64,000 bases of DNA from Dysidea avara. Its lineage: Eukaryota > Porifera > Demospongiae > Dictyoceratida > Dysideidae. A program made the position numbers and the translations under genes. Positions 12,651-24,224 of this stretch are shown in pieces (position 1 is the first letter of the stretch; the number at the start of each line of letters is the position of its first letter). Location: NCBI RefSeq assembly GCF_963678975.1, contig NC_089280.1, positions 18,202,780-18,266,779 on the forward strand, given 5' to 3'. The notes beneath the pieces were generated by a model, which saw only the letters and a program-made list of their open reading frames with translations, had not been told where the DNA came from and ran no database searches.

Positions 12651-13095
12651 TAGGGTTCCACTGATATAGAAAATACCTACCAATCCGATATCTAGCAGTA
12701 AATTTTTACTGATACAGATACTGATACCAATTGCTACATAAATTAGTTACCTATAGCTGTGTGTGACTGCTCTGTTAGAATATTTTTATTGTGCAGTGAC
12801 TGTTCTATTAGAGTATTTTGATCTTTTTCATACAAACATAGTAAGTAGCAGTTGCTTGATGTTTAGCAATGTAATTCCTACATCTTTTATGCTAGAATAA
12901 TGCTCAACACTATTTCCAGCCTGTTATACCCACATTTTGCTAGGATAGCATTTAAGATGATAGTTATAATGATGACGATTGGCACGAGTGGCTATTAATC
13001 AGTATCGGAATACCTAAATAATCGATACCAATCGATACCAAAATGCCCAATATGGGCTCTGATTCGATACCGATCCGACTATCAGTGGAACCCTA
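12651..13095. mobile_element. MITE with GGGTTCCACTGATA ends and TA target site
   Basis: Terminal inverted repeats GGGTTCCACTGATA (12653-12666) and TATCAGTGGAACCC (13080-13093) are flanked by TA on both sides, the signature of Tc1/mariner-type insertion. About 440 bp with no coding capacity. It contains repeated CGATACCRAT internal motifs and lies in the intron between the last two VWA5A-like exons. Confidence 0.75.
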
Positions 13096-14427
13096 ATAAA
13101 AACTTGAGCAATGACTGCAAAACTTCTAACACAACCCATCCTTGAAAGGCTGCATCTTTTATACAGGTAATTCAGACAATATAGTAACTTACCTTTGATT
13201 GCATTCGTTCATTGTCAGCAATAAATTCAGCTGATCCATTTCCAGCACGAGCAATTCCTCTCACTAGAGCAGTTGATGCTCCTGATCCAATACCAAATGT
13301 GAAGCACCTAAGAGTTACACACAAACACATTAGTACCTCAGTGTATATGATAAATCTCTAGTAGAAATAATCTGTATACCAAAATATCCCATGTTTTAGC
13401 ATTAATATGCCAAGAAAGCAATTCTGGATTGATTGGGAAACTTAGAAGATTGTCATAAAGATGTCACTTTATTGTCTGAAAAATCAGTTATATACTGTAT
13501 ATCACTTTTGTTAAAATTGTACATTGATTTGTTAGAACACTACTTAGGTGGATGCCATGACACTTGGCTGGTATCTGTGTGACCTGCATGCAAATCAAGT
13601 CACACTCTTGGATTCTTTCAGTCTTTCTAGTTTTTTTTGTCCTACTTTTATAAAACCGCTGAAACAATTAAATTCTGCTGCCTCTAAAGGCTAATTTGGT
13701 GCTCTTGGTAAAAGTCAGAATAAACTAAACATGAGTGACAAGTACATAGAGGATATAACAAGTCAAAGATGATCCTTGTTTATCTGTATCCTCGTTTATC
13801 CAAAATTGGAAATGACTGTTCTATTAGAGTATTTTGAGTAAAAGTGTATGTTCTATTAGAGTATTTCAAAAGAGCTCTGTATATAAATGGATGGGCTTCA
13901 GTTATCCGAACAATTCACTTAACTGAACACTTTTAGTATTGCCTGAGAACAAAGGGGTTCGGATAACTGTACTTAAATGGTACCAAGCTTAAGGTCTTCA
14001 ACCATCTATAAAATAGCATAGATACTTGCATACCTTGTAGGAGGAAAGCTTTGGTATGCGAAAGTTTCACGGTAGAGGGGAAGCAAACTTATTCATGGTC
14101 AAACTTTTGAAGTGGATGAAAGTATGGCGGTGCCCACTTAGAGTTGTAACACACCTTACTAAAATGGGTGTGGCTCCACGTATAACTAGCTACAGACAGT
14201 GATGCACAATCCCAATAAGTGGGTGTGGCTCACAAAGAAGCTTAGGTTGCTGCAGGACTTTCCACATATTTACTTATTTCACATGTCAACCAATCCGGAC
14301 AGATATGCATTACAGCTAGCAGCAGCAAAATCTGTGAAAGTTTTGCTCATCGAAACTTCCCTTATATGGTATGTGCAATAATACTATATATACACTAGTG
14401 CAATAAAAAATATTAATTTAAAAATTA

Positions 14428-15342
14428 AGTAGGGTTCCAGTAATAAAGTGTTGAAACGAGATACAATGGTAGCAATGAACCTACTTGGCATTGTAGCAAT
14501 GTGGGACAACCCCTAAGTTGGCATGTTTCACCATCTTTTCAGGGTATTTCTCATTGCTACAATGGATTTGCCTCATACCTAAAATCATCTCTTGTTTCAC
14601 TACTTCTATCACTTGAGCCCTACTTCATTTTTAAATCAATAATTTTTTATTATACTAGTTTATTGACTTTTTTGTTAGAGTATAGGTATATGCATGTATG
14701 GCTGTGACTGCTGTATTATGAGTATCTCAATCTCACTACTCAGCTACACAGTAGATTAAGCTGGGGGCATAGACAATACCTTGTTTTCTACAGACCTAGG
14801 TCATTGAGAGGCGTGGCCTCAGCACTGATTATATTAGAGGTGTGGTGGTGTATTTTGATCATTTAAGGGGGTATGGCCCATTGCAATCGTTTATAAGCCC
14901 AGTTTATACCTGCTACCTGATACTACCAGGGATGCTACAGCCTGTTAAGCACCTCAAACAGGTTCACGGCATCTAAATACTCTCCCAAAGTGTTGATACA
15001 GAAAATTAATGCTTTGGTATGGTTTCCTGGCATAAAGAAGACAACCATTTAATTGAAAATAAAAAGAATGGCGAAGTGCAGAAGGCAGACATTCGTCAGA
15101 ACACATCCTACCCATGAGTTTGTTGTTGTGATGTAAAATGGTGGGCGTGTGCTGTTTCATTTGGCCTACAGCCTTGTAACTGTGGTAAGTCAGACAGGCA
15201 GGCACACCAAAACCCTTTTTAATGCTGTATTTGATGTTGAATGGAGTAAGACTATTCTGTAAAGGTGATTTTCATAATGTGATATTTCTAGATACTTTTC
15301 AGACATGGCATTTTTAGTGGTGTCCATCGGGGGAACCCTACT
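14428..15342. mobile_element. Possible DNA transposon with AGTAGGGTTCC ends
   Basis: AGTAGGGTTCC at 14428-14438 is matched by its inverse GGAACCCTACT at 15332-15342. The interval, about 915 bp, carries internal inverted segments (CATTGTAGCAATG and related) but no transposase. Eleven-base ends without a clear target duplication make this a tentative call. Confidence 0.4.
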
Positions 15343-16960
15343 AAACAGTGCTACTGTACTGTATGTTATGTCTTGTGCAGCTCTGACTGCTGGATTAATG
15401 GCAGCTTCCTGATTGAATTAGTGTTGACTTAGTGCTAAAATTAACTCACTGGTAGGCTTTCTGACAGATGCTAACAGCTATGCAGGACAAGCCTGAGCAG
15501 CTATGGAGATAATTCATTGATATACGAATGGATTACCATGTGCAGTCAGAGGAGGTTGGCAGCAATTAAGCGTCTTTAAAAAAATAATTACACAATTCGA
15601 TATTCTGGAATGAAATAAAATGTGTGGAATATGTAACAAAGTGTGGGATCATTGTTTTGTTTACGAGAATTTACATACCCAGTCAGTGCTAGAAGATATG
15701 TGTCAAATTGAGTGATATAATTTTCACCTCAAAATCTAGGGTCTTATAAACTACATTATCTTAATGCTTATAAGAAGCACAACCCATATATCGAACAACC
15801 CCCTGTCACTCCCACCATTTGTAGATTTTGTATTGTGACTTTTGAGGCTCACATGAAATTTCACACCAAAATATGCAATTAAGGTGATATTTTAAAGTAG
15901 TGCTAAAGTGCTGCCGACCTCCTCTGATGTACAGTGTTGCATTTGTCAGTATGTTAATAGACATGAAATAATTCTGAAATTGATGATATTAATCAAGATT
16001 ATTTATCATTGAAGTGTATGCCTAACTTCAGGAAACACTTGCAGCACGCTTACCATGACACTGTTGAAGGCCAAGCGTTCTCTTCTGTACGTGCGTGTAG
16101 CCTCTATTCTGATGTCCCTCTCTTTGCTGGCTTCCATGGCCAGTTGTTGCCTTGTATGGATGCGCAAAGTTTCTAGTCTGACCTCCTACTGCTGATCCTA
16201 AACCGAAAATGAGCACACCTAGCTCTGTCTCTTCCTTTCCTCAACCTCTCTTCCCTTTGTTCAAATGTTTCAGACAGGTGTTGAGCTATTTCTATTGTCA
16301 TCTTCTGTGTAGCTGACTCTCTCATTGACTCCTCATGTCTTCACCCATCTGTTGTGCACTTGAAAGGCATGCCTATCATATTTGTTTACAGCTGTAACAC
16401 TGAAGCATACCAGCCAGCCAGGAACAATGTTGGTTGCTAAAAAAGCCGGCAGCACCTAAAGGGCCACCTGTTATTGATTCCTCAACTCATGAAACACACT
16501 AAGGGCTTGCGGAACCACAATAGTGCAGAACACAATAATTATGTGCGGGTGCTGACAACTAGGAAGCACTGTGTACCAATTATGTTACGTAGCTGGCAAA
16601 GCTGTTGCCCATACATGCAGCCACACCATACTTACAATCTATGTGGGGCTTGCCCCAACTATCTTTATCTGTATACACTAGCACTGATATCTGATGGCTG
16701 AATTCGGCAAGCATGTGTCACACGTGACAAAAAAATCATTTACTTATCTAATAGATTTAGATACCTACTCCAAAACTGCAAAACATTTTGGAGACGGAGG
16801 CCCTTAAAAATGGTAATAGGGAGTTAGTAATAATGAAGTGGTGGGAGGATGGTGAGAATAAATTTAGTGTGGGGCGAGTAATAGAATTATGAAATGAAGA
16901 GTCACAGGAATCTATTGGAATTTAAATACCTCATTAATGACTTAACTTCAAAACATACTA

Positions 16961-17702
16961 CAATGGCAGATCCAGGATGGGGTATTTGGGGCAAATCCCA
17001 TCCCATCCCTCCCTCTGTGGAAGAGCCATACTTCTTTTGATAGAAATACTATATCCCTTGTGTCTCCAACCAAAATCTCATGAAAAAATAGCATATTACC
17101 ACTATTTATTGCAAACTCATCTGAAACCAAAGTTAAACAACTCGAGGGGTAGGTAACGAGCCAAAATCATCCACGAAATTTCAAGATTTGAAATATGGGT
17201 GCCCATATTTCATCTTTCAAAGAACATTTCAATTCATATTTCTCCGTAAAATTCAAATTAAAGATTCGTAAAATTCAGTAAGTTAAATTTACAAAAATCC
17301 ATAAATTCCTGTTAAATCTGCTCGATTGTCAACTTTCATCTTTCAAATGTACAAAATTTTAGGCAATATTTTATCTTTCAGAAATAATTTCAGAGGTGAC
17401 CTACGAAATTTCAGGTCGTTACCTACCCCTCGAAACAACTGTTACCAGCACCTTCGTGCATACTAAGTGCCTCTAAAAATTATTATCGTGTTGCTAGTGT
17501 TTATGACTTTCATAGCCTTTTAACCAGCTTTTAAGACTTCACAACCATCTGCAAAGGCCATAATGATAAAAATCAACTTACTAAGAAATGATTATTGCTG
17601 CTTAAAAAATACAGCAATTAACAAGAGAATCTGCTCTCCCCAACCACCTACAACTTAGCCTGTTTGTGCCCCTCCCCTTGCCAGCTCCTGGATCCGCCCC
17701 TG
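16961..17702. mobile_element. CAGGGGCGGATCC-family MITE, interrupted
   Basis: The left end CAATGGCAGATCCAGGATGG and the right end TCCTGGATCCGCCCCTG are inverted repeats of the same family as 49152-49505. The flanks carry TACTA on both sides, with one extra T on the right, suggesting a 5-bp target duplication. A 292-bp element (17142-17433) is inserted inside it. Confidence 0.65.
17142..17433. mobile_element. MITE with TCGAGGGGTAGGTAACGA ends, nested
   Basis: The 18-bp terminal inverted repeats are exact, and AACAAC duplicates flank both sides (17136-17141 and 17434-17439). Its interior holds ATATGGGTGCCCATATTTCA-type palindromic sequence and scattered AAATTTCA/TGAAATTT runs. No coding capacity. 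It is inserted in the CAGGGGCGGATCC-family element at 16961-17702. Confidence 0.85.
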
Positions 17703-19902
17703 TTACTACGCATGGCATAATCTAAGTACAGAGTGCACAAATACTATATACATTAAACAATAACTCTGCTACGGGCTCTGTGACAAATCTCCATGCATGA
17801 TTTACAATACCATCAAAATCTATTACAAAAGTCTTCTTGCATTCATACATGTGACCGAATTTTGGAAAATCGTCGATATACGCACAATAGTACTTTTGTA
17901 ATAAAACGCATTTAAAAACTATGGGTAAAAAAACGCAAGCTCCAGAAAAAAATTATGCAAGTTTTTATTACCTCACTGGTGGGTGAATTAAGCCTCCAAT
18001 GGATAAATCCTGGGCATCATCGTGTTTGCCTGTTCATAGGGAGTACAAAAATCTTTGTTTCATCTCCATACACGAAAGGATTTCAAAGTTACAGACGTTT
18101 GTTTACGTTGCGGTGACAAAAGAATTTACCAATGATCGTTTTTCAGTGAATTTGCCTTCCTTCTCCAACACAGAAATATGCCTGGGGCAAAACTTATACC
18201 TTGGTGGATGCACAAATTCATGGCGAACACAATGAGCAAAGATTCAATTCCATATGCCATTGTATCAGTAAGTTATGATAGTTTATGTAAGCGCCTGTAG
18301 ATTATTTTCTTGATAGCTTCTGTACATATCAATTTATTTGCTCGTCCGGATGTCTAGTGCTGTATTTCCAACGCTATGAAGCTGAAACTTAGCTAGTCCA
18401 TTCTTCTGTCCCTGTAGAAAACAAAGAACAAATAAAATGCATTTTGAAAATTGTGCGGATATCGGCGGTTTTCTAAAATTAGGTCACATATGTTGTTTAG
18501 TCATACTCTATAGAACCAGTTGATGCATACGTGTCACTAAAATCTTCCATAGTGCAAAGAGGTGAATGGCATGCTCTCTAGCACATATTGATGCAAAGAC
18601 ATGCACACATACAGTATATGTAACTGTACTGTACATTCACACAACATACCCACCTTGTACTGTGAGAGTTCTTCCTCACTTCACTGATCACACTACCAGG
18701 GTTGCTAACAGAACCATCTGTCAAAATGAACACTTGTCGAGGTAGACCAGAAGACTGCGTGGGTTGTTTGAATATAAACTTCAATGGTTCAAGAAGTTCT
18801 GTACCACCAAAATCAGCTCTCATTGTCTTTGCAAACTCACTGGCTTTCTCCATTGTCTCTTGATTGTAAGGCATGCTGGATGGAAAGAAGGCTTCATATC
18901 TAGAACCAAAGCTGATGATGTTGAAGTAGCAACCTTCTGGAATACTTTTCAGAAATAACACTGTCCAGTGTTTCTGCTGCACTCACAATGTAAGAGCCAT
19001 CCATGCTACCACTACGATCCACTACAAAGATAAACTCACAGGCTGCTTCAACACTTGAAAACGTTGGAAAAAAGTTCAGTATCACTGCATAGCTCTGCAT
19101 TTCTCTCATATTGCTCCCCTCTATCGGTGCTTCTACAATGGCCATTGGCATATGAGGATCTTTGTATCCAATTAATACTGTGACATCTCCTCTTATTGGA
19201 CCTTCATCTGCAATACAAACATTCATACTATCTGCAACGTGCTCTGTCTTTAGCTGATGAGTTGGTGAAGACACTTCTGCAACTCTACTAGCTCCTTCTA
19301 CTGTCATCTTAAACTGGAATACTCCAGCAACAGATGCTTGCTTTACACTTGGGTTTTGTGTAGTAGCTAGTGGATCAGTTGATCCTTGTGGAGTGTAACG
19401 TGGCTTTAACACTGATGGTAAAGTGAACCTTACACGACCATCTGCTTCAATTGGTAGTTCTCCAACCATTCTGATGTTTATCTCTGCCTTACTTCCTGAT
19501 GGAAGATTACCAAGACTTAAGCTAAAAATATCTCCGGATTTCTCCTCCGCGTACGCAGCAGACAGTCCACTGGTGATGGCATCATCGTACATGTCCCTGG
19601 CTTTCTCTTTCTCGTGTATCGTGGCCTTGATTTTTCTCCCATCAATAGTAGCTTCTAATCTGACCACTGCGAACGATTCCTCGAGGGGAAATCGGAACGT
19701 CACTTCCAAAGGATTGCTAGTGTCATTCGAGTAACTTAGAGTTGACGAGAGTCCAAACAGATAACCCTTCACGTTCACGTGCACCGAAACATCCTTGAGT
19801 GGCAGAACTGTCTTGTCGGAAGAGACCAATCCCACAACTCCTGTCATTATCAATTCGAGATCTACCGGTATTGCCGGATATGGGTTCAGTGTAAAAGGTG
19901 GG

Positions 19903-19975
19903 TAGTCTCGTGCCCATCCGGGCTCGCGCTAATGCGCAAACACGCATCAGCGCGAGCCCGGATGGGCACGAGACT
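19903..19975. repeat. 73-bp perfect hairpin insertion with 11-bp direct repeats
   Basis: Arms 19904-19930 and 19949-19975 are exact 27-base inverted repeats (AGTCTCGTGCCCATCCGGGC and onward) around an 18-base loop that itself can partly pair. The direct repeat TAAAAGGTGGG stands on both sides (19892-19902 and 19975-19985). It lies about 60 bp upstream of the VWA5A-like start codon, in what should be its promoter or leader, and is far more G+C-rich than its surroundings. Confidence 0.9.
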
Positions 19976-19996
19976 AAAAGGTGGGGTCTATTCTAC

Positions 19997-20824
19997 CATA
20001 GATAATAGAGTAAAGGGATAGGAAACGCAATAACGTGACGTCACAAAATACGTACATTTCTATTGGAATTCCGTGTAGTACGTCACGAACATACTCGTTA
20101 CGCTTGCTGCGCTTGTATCAAAGAGAAACAAATTGTTGTAATGACAGAATTTTGTATCCAACAACTGTGAAACTTCGCTACAGTGAACTCAAGTAAGTAA
20201 TCGAGGGAAATAGGATGGTACCGACCCTCAAGGAAGTTATACGCAAAATTAAAGGAGATTGAAAGTGAAAAAAACGGCCCAAAAATTACTTTAAACCACT
20301 TTACTTTCTTCGTAAATATATTCTATCCTTTTAACTGTGATAAACCTATTCCTTACCATTTAACAGAGGGAACCAGAGGAAATATCGGAGCAAAACAGGA
20401 ACTGTTGCTTGAAGAAACGACTAAGTATCTTCCATTTTTAACCAAAAGTTTTAACCACCTTGCAGTACAACGCAACGCTAAAAGACTGTGTTGGTGACAC
20501 GCCTAGCTTACCACAAGATTCGAAAGTGGAACCGGCTATAAAAGAAGCGGTATGGACGAGGCATGTAGGTACGATGAGCGAAAGTGTGACAGCGTGTAAC
20601 AATCACGGTTAATGCGATACGCTTTGTTACAAAATCTACGGTCTGAATTCTCTTGCCAAAATCTCTCACATAGGCCTAAATACTTACTGTAGTCTGTTGG
20701 ATTACTATTTACGCTACTTAGAACACTAATTCTCACAAAACTGTCTTGTCCTTTCAAGTCACGCGTAACGGAAATCAAACCGGAAATCGCTTGCGTTTCC
20801 TATCCCTTTACTCTATTATCTATG
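19997..20824. mobile_element. 828-bp MITE with perfect 34-bp TIRs
   Basis: The terminal inverted repeats begin CATAGATAATAGAGTAAAGG and are exact for 34 bases. ATTCTAC is duplicated on both sides (19990-19996 and 20825-20831). The 7-8-bp duplication suggests a hAT-like or related transposase acting in trans. No transposase is encoded; an 80-codon open frame on the minus strand (20536-20778) has no recognisable motif. It lies just upstream of the VWA5A-like gene. Confidence 0.9.
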
Positions 20825-22914
20825 ATTCTACGGAATGGAACGGAATGATGGACTAAACCACGGAACGGAACGCTTTCTCCAATTGAAACTTGCAACTTAC
20901 CATTGCTGAAACTGCCCTTACAAGTTATTAGTGGCACCAAGAGTTCACAATATAGTCATGAACACTTGGTGGCACCTCCAGTGGGTGATTAAACATAAAA
21001 TAAAAAGAATTAAAGGATCGATTGTGGGTTCTTATTAGTTGTCATTAGTAACGAAGTATTAATTGTGGGATGAGCTGTATCAGCACCAGTAATGTTCATC
21101 CATGGTCCATCTATGGATATATCATGAAGGGCACTTTATGTGAGCTGTTTTGCTTATTTTGACTTTAGAAAACAGTCTGGGACAGCTTTTCAAGTCATAA
21201 GTCAGTGTACAAATAAAGCAAGCAGGTAGACACTGGTAAACAGGAAAGAGCCAGCTGAATTAAAACTTGAAGAATTTTGTGCAGTGTGTGAGGAGCAAAT
21301 ATTTTAGCAGACTGCAAGGAGGCTATATTCTGCAAACATCACTGAAGTGTATGCATCGAGTTATTAACAGCCGGTGCAGTGGACTAATGCTGTATTTAAT
21401 AGTGAGCTAATTTTTTCTGTTGCACAAATTCAAGGATGTGTCTGACTGCTAACCGGCCTTGAATCAGGCTAAATGCCAAAACTCCAAGATCAACCAAATA
21501 TCGATTATAAGCCTTCTGTGCATGTAAAACCATACCCATACCCACCAGGCAAACGTGATTTGGAACAAGATATGTGTGTAATTTCAATGTATCTAGTCAG
21601 ACCTGAAATGGAACACTCACATTAATGACATATCACCTAAGAATCCTAGGATTTCTTAACTGTAACATTTCACATGCTTCACTTCAAACAAAACAGGTTA
21701 AATTTGTTCGTCTATTTTCAAGTGATTCCCAGTCCAGCTGGTCCATGAAATTACAGTGGGATCACATGTTTGTTATAGTGCGAGCTGCTCTGTGTTGGAT
21801 CTACTCTAGAGTTGAGATTTCAAGGTAGACTGCCAATGTACTGACACTGTTGTAGCATATTTAAGTGGAGGACAAATGAATACAGTAATGCTAGATTATT
21901 TATGTATACAAATTTTTCATAATGAAATTGATATCCCATTTTGATTTGTACCTCCACTTTGCAACATATTCAAGAACAAGAAGTTATCACCCTTTTAATC
22001 TCCAACCACTGTCATTACTTAACCAAGATCTCACCAGTCTTTGTTTTTTCCATCTACAATTTTGCTTTGGAACAATAATTATCTAAAGGCTCTAATTCAT
22101 ATTAAGTATTATCTGTAGTTCACCTTATTGTAGTTGTACTAATTTTATTGATTTGTCTGTATGTTTTCTTCATTTTCCTTTGAAGTTGTACGGTATAGGT
22201 AGCTAAACGAAGATAAATTTTCTCTCCCATCTTATTCTAGGATTTCTATTGACTAAGAAAAATTTAATTATTTGTATACAGGCTCAAAATTGAGAAAATA
22301 TAAAGAAAGTGAATTAATATTGTACAGTCAGTTTGCTTTTGGACATAATTAATGTCTCCAACCACAACAAAAATTCGATGAATCCATGCATCTCTTTTTA
22401 GCTACTAAATGTTTCAATTAGCATTTAAATATTACAAGATACACAATGTGACAATTAAGGTGCCAATGATGAACACAAGATCAACAGAATGCAACAAGGT
22501 ACCAATATCAAAATGATCAAGTGCCAAAACAATTGCAGTAAATATGAAGACCAATTTAGCAGTGAGTGCATGCATGCTACCCTGCAATAATTTGGTTATG
22601 TACTTTAAACCCACCATATTTGATTTCACATGTGATTTCACTATAAAGAGCTTTTATTTTTTATCATTACAAGTTTAAGGAAAATAATCTTAGGATTGAT
22701 TATGAATCATAGAAAGGGAACAAGAGGGAGGTTGCCTACACATTACTAATAAACATTTAATCACCACTTCAATCTATAATAGCTACACATGAATACTGAA
22801 TTAGGGATTAAATGTTCACTAGTATATCATCTGCAGGTGTCTGAACACACACCTCAGCTATCAATTACTGGCTTAAAAGTGAATTATGCTGTTATGTTCA
22901 GCCCATTACACATC

Positions 22915-23155
22915 GCCACAAATGAAAAGCAGTAGGAGAAGCACCTCTGCAATCAATCCAATCACCATGAAAATACGGATGATTCACGTATCCCAATTGT
23001 CAAATTCTTAGTGACTGGAAAGTGAAGTGGCTACTACTCATCACTTTCATCTATTTTTAGCATGTTACACAGTGTTACAAACAAAGAACAGTATTAGAAG
23101 CACCTCTGCAATCAGTTTAGTCACCACATAAAATACGGATGATTCCTGTTTACAA
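22915..23155. repeat. Two diverged copies of an 80-bp segment
   Basis: AGAAGCACCTCTGCAATCA, then a run ending AAAATACGGATGATTC, occurs at about 22937-22990 and 23097-23150. The copies differ at several sites and are 160 bp apart. Confidence 0.8.
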
Positions 23156-23769
23156 ATGTAGGGAAGCTATGCATTGCGCTACTGTGAATTGACACTTTCA
23201 TTGGGGCTGTGTCAGCAAAAAGAAATGGGAAAACAAAGGTAAGTCCATGATGTGTGCATTGTACGTACTGTGGTATGCCAAAAGCATGTCTCAGGACAAA
23301 GTGCTGAACATAGAAAAGTGAAGAAATCAAGCCTGTAATCTTACTTGCCTGAAGGCATTAAGTAGTTAGTCCCAAAAAAATTCTTAAAATTTTGTAACAA
23401 TCTATTGGAAGCATTTAGGGTCCTATATTGGAAGGACTTTTGAACTTGGTTATACCTAACCAATACCTAACAAATACTGCCAAGGTGCCTGGATGGTATT
23501 GTGAAGCTGATTTTTGGGTGATGTTTTTTTTGATCAGAAAAAACCAAATCGCCTATTATATACAGTACTACTGTACTGTATGATTTAAATTCTGTGATAG
23601 TTTAAGTTAACTATGTCTGTTTGAAAACATCACAGTAGTAACTTTTTAGCATTAAAGCTGATCATTAGATATCTTCATAGCAAAGCACTTTTTGGTTGCT
23701 TTTATATTGAAAGTATGTGTATAATGAATAATTAGATAGCTATATGTGTTCAAGTGTCACTACAATATA

Positions 23770-24060
23770 GCAGTAAAGTACTTTTAGTTTTAGTTTTAAA
23801 CAAGCGACAAGTTTTAGGTGGTAAGTACTTTTAGTTTTAGTTATAGTTAATTGTATTCGTGGTAAGTACTTTTAGTTTAATTTCAGTTAGCTATTTATAA
23901 ACATTAAGTAACATTAATTTTTTAGTTTTAGTATAAATTTCAGTGTAAAAATTGAGGCACTTTTAGTTTTAGTTTTAGTCTTTTGAAAAATTATAAAAAC
24001 TTCAGTTTTATAGTTTTAGTCAGATAACTAAAAGTAAAAGTCAGTTTTAGTTTTATTTAC
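23770..24060. repeat. Degenerate TTTTAGTTTTAGT-rich tract
   Basis: Irregular repeats of TTTTAGTTTTAG, often preceded by GTAAGTACTTTTAG, run for about 290 bp with inverted versions (ACTAAAAGTAAAAG) at the end. Origin unknown. Confidence 0.8.
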
Positions 24061-24224
24061 TATCAGTGTTAGAGCTACGTTACACTCCACATGCAAGTAG
24101 CTATTAAATGACTGAAATGAATGCTTAAAATTTAAAATGGAGGTCTCATCCAAGCATCATGTTTGTACTTAAAAGCAAAAAAATCCTACATTATCTTCTA
24201 GAATTACCAAAAACATAAAGGGTG

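Larger units (their letters stand above)
13308..18653 (-). other. Large transposon-filled intron of the VWA5A-like gene
   Basis: This 5.3-kb gap lies between the first and second exons; the matching gap in the decayed second copy is about 1.8 kb. It holds several probable MITEs (14428-15342, 16961-17702 with a nested one), copies of the CTATTAGAGTA motif (13812-13866) and an inverted pair AGTTATCCGAAC/GTTCGGATAACT at 13900-13968. No host exon was seen in it. Confidence 0.6.
11028..19847 (-). pseudogene. VWA5A: VWA5A-like VIT + von Willebrand A domain gene, apparently broken
   Basis: Three exons are read: 19847-18654, 13307-13193 and about 12098-11028. The first carries an N-terminal VIT domain (about residues 1-135) and the start of a vWA domain with an intact MIDAS motif DRSGSM, then YFNIISFGSRYEAFFPSSM and FGGTELLEPLKFIF. 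The second continues [20 protein letters not shown], and the third LKKALQPSANN and a long C-terminal part closing with NGSWVLNDQLA and the helical region to the stop. Order and spacing match vertebrate VWA5A (LOH11CR2A), a mostly intracellular protein of unsettled role. Two faults are visible: a one-base frame shift near 18960-18966, between AAETL and LFLKSIPEGC, and loss of the splice acceptor for the last exon, where the decayed copy at 24440 keeps TGTAAGGTTATTCGCAG but this copy has TGTAATTCGCAG. A 20-bp tandem repeat (11503-11530) duplicates SNRSITL. The first intron, 5.3 kb, is swollen by transposons. Either a young pseudogene or an allele or assembly with errors. Confidence 0.8.
20832..24224. 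other. Intergenic, repeats only
   Basis: No gene was recognised between the two VWA5A-like copies. The stretch includes an 80-bp sequence repeated about 160 bp apart (22915-22995 and 23075-23155, sharing AGAAGCACCTCTGCAATCA), a partial inverted copy of the AGTAGGGAC-element left end (about 23500-23590, sharing TTTTTGGGTGATGTTTTTT), and a degenerate TTTTAGTTTTAGT-rich tract at 23770-24060. Confidence 0.6.
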
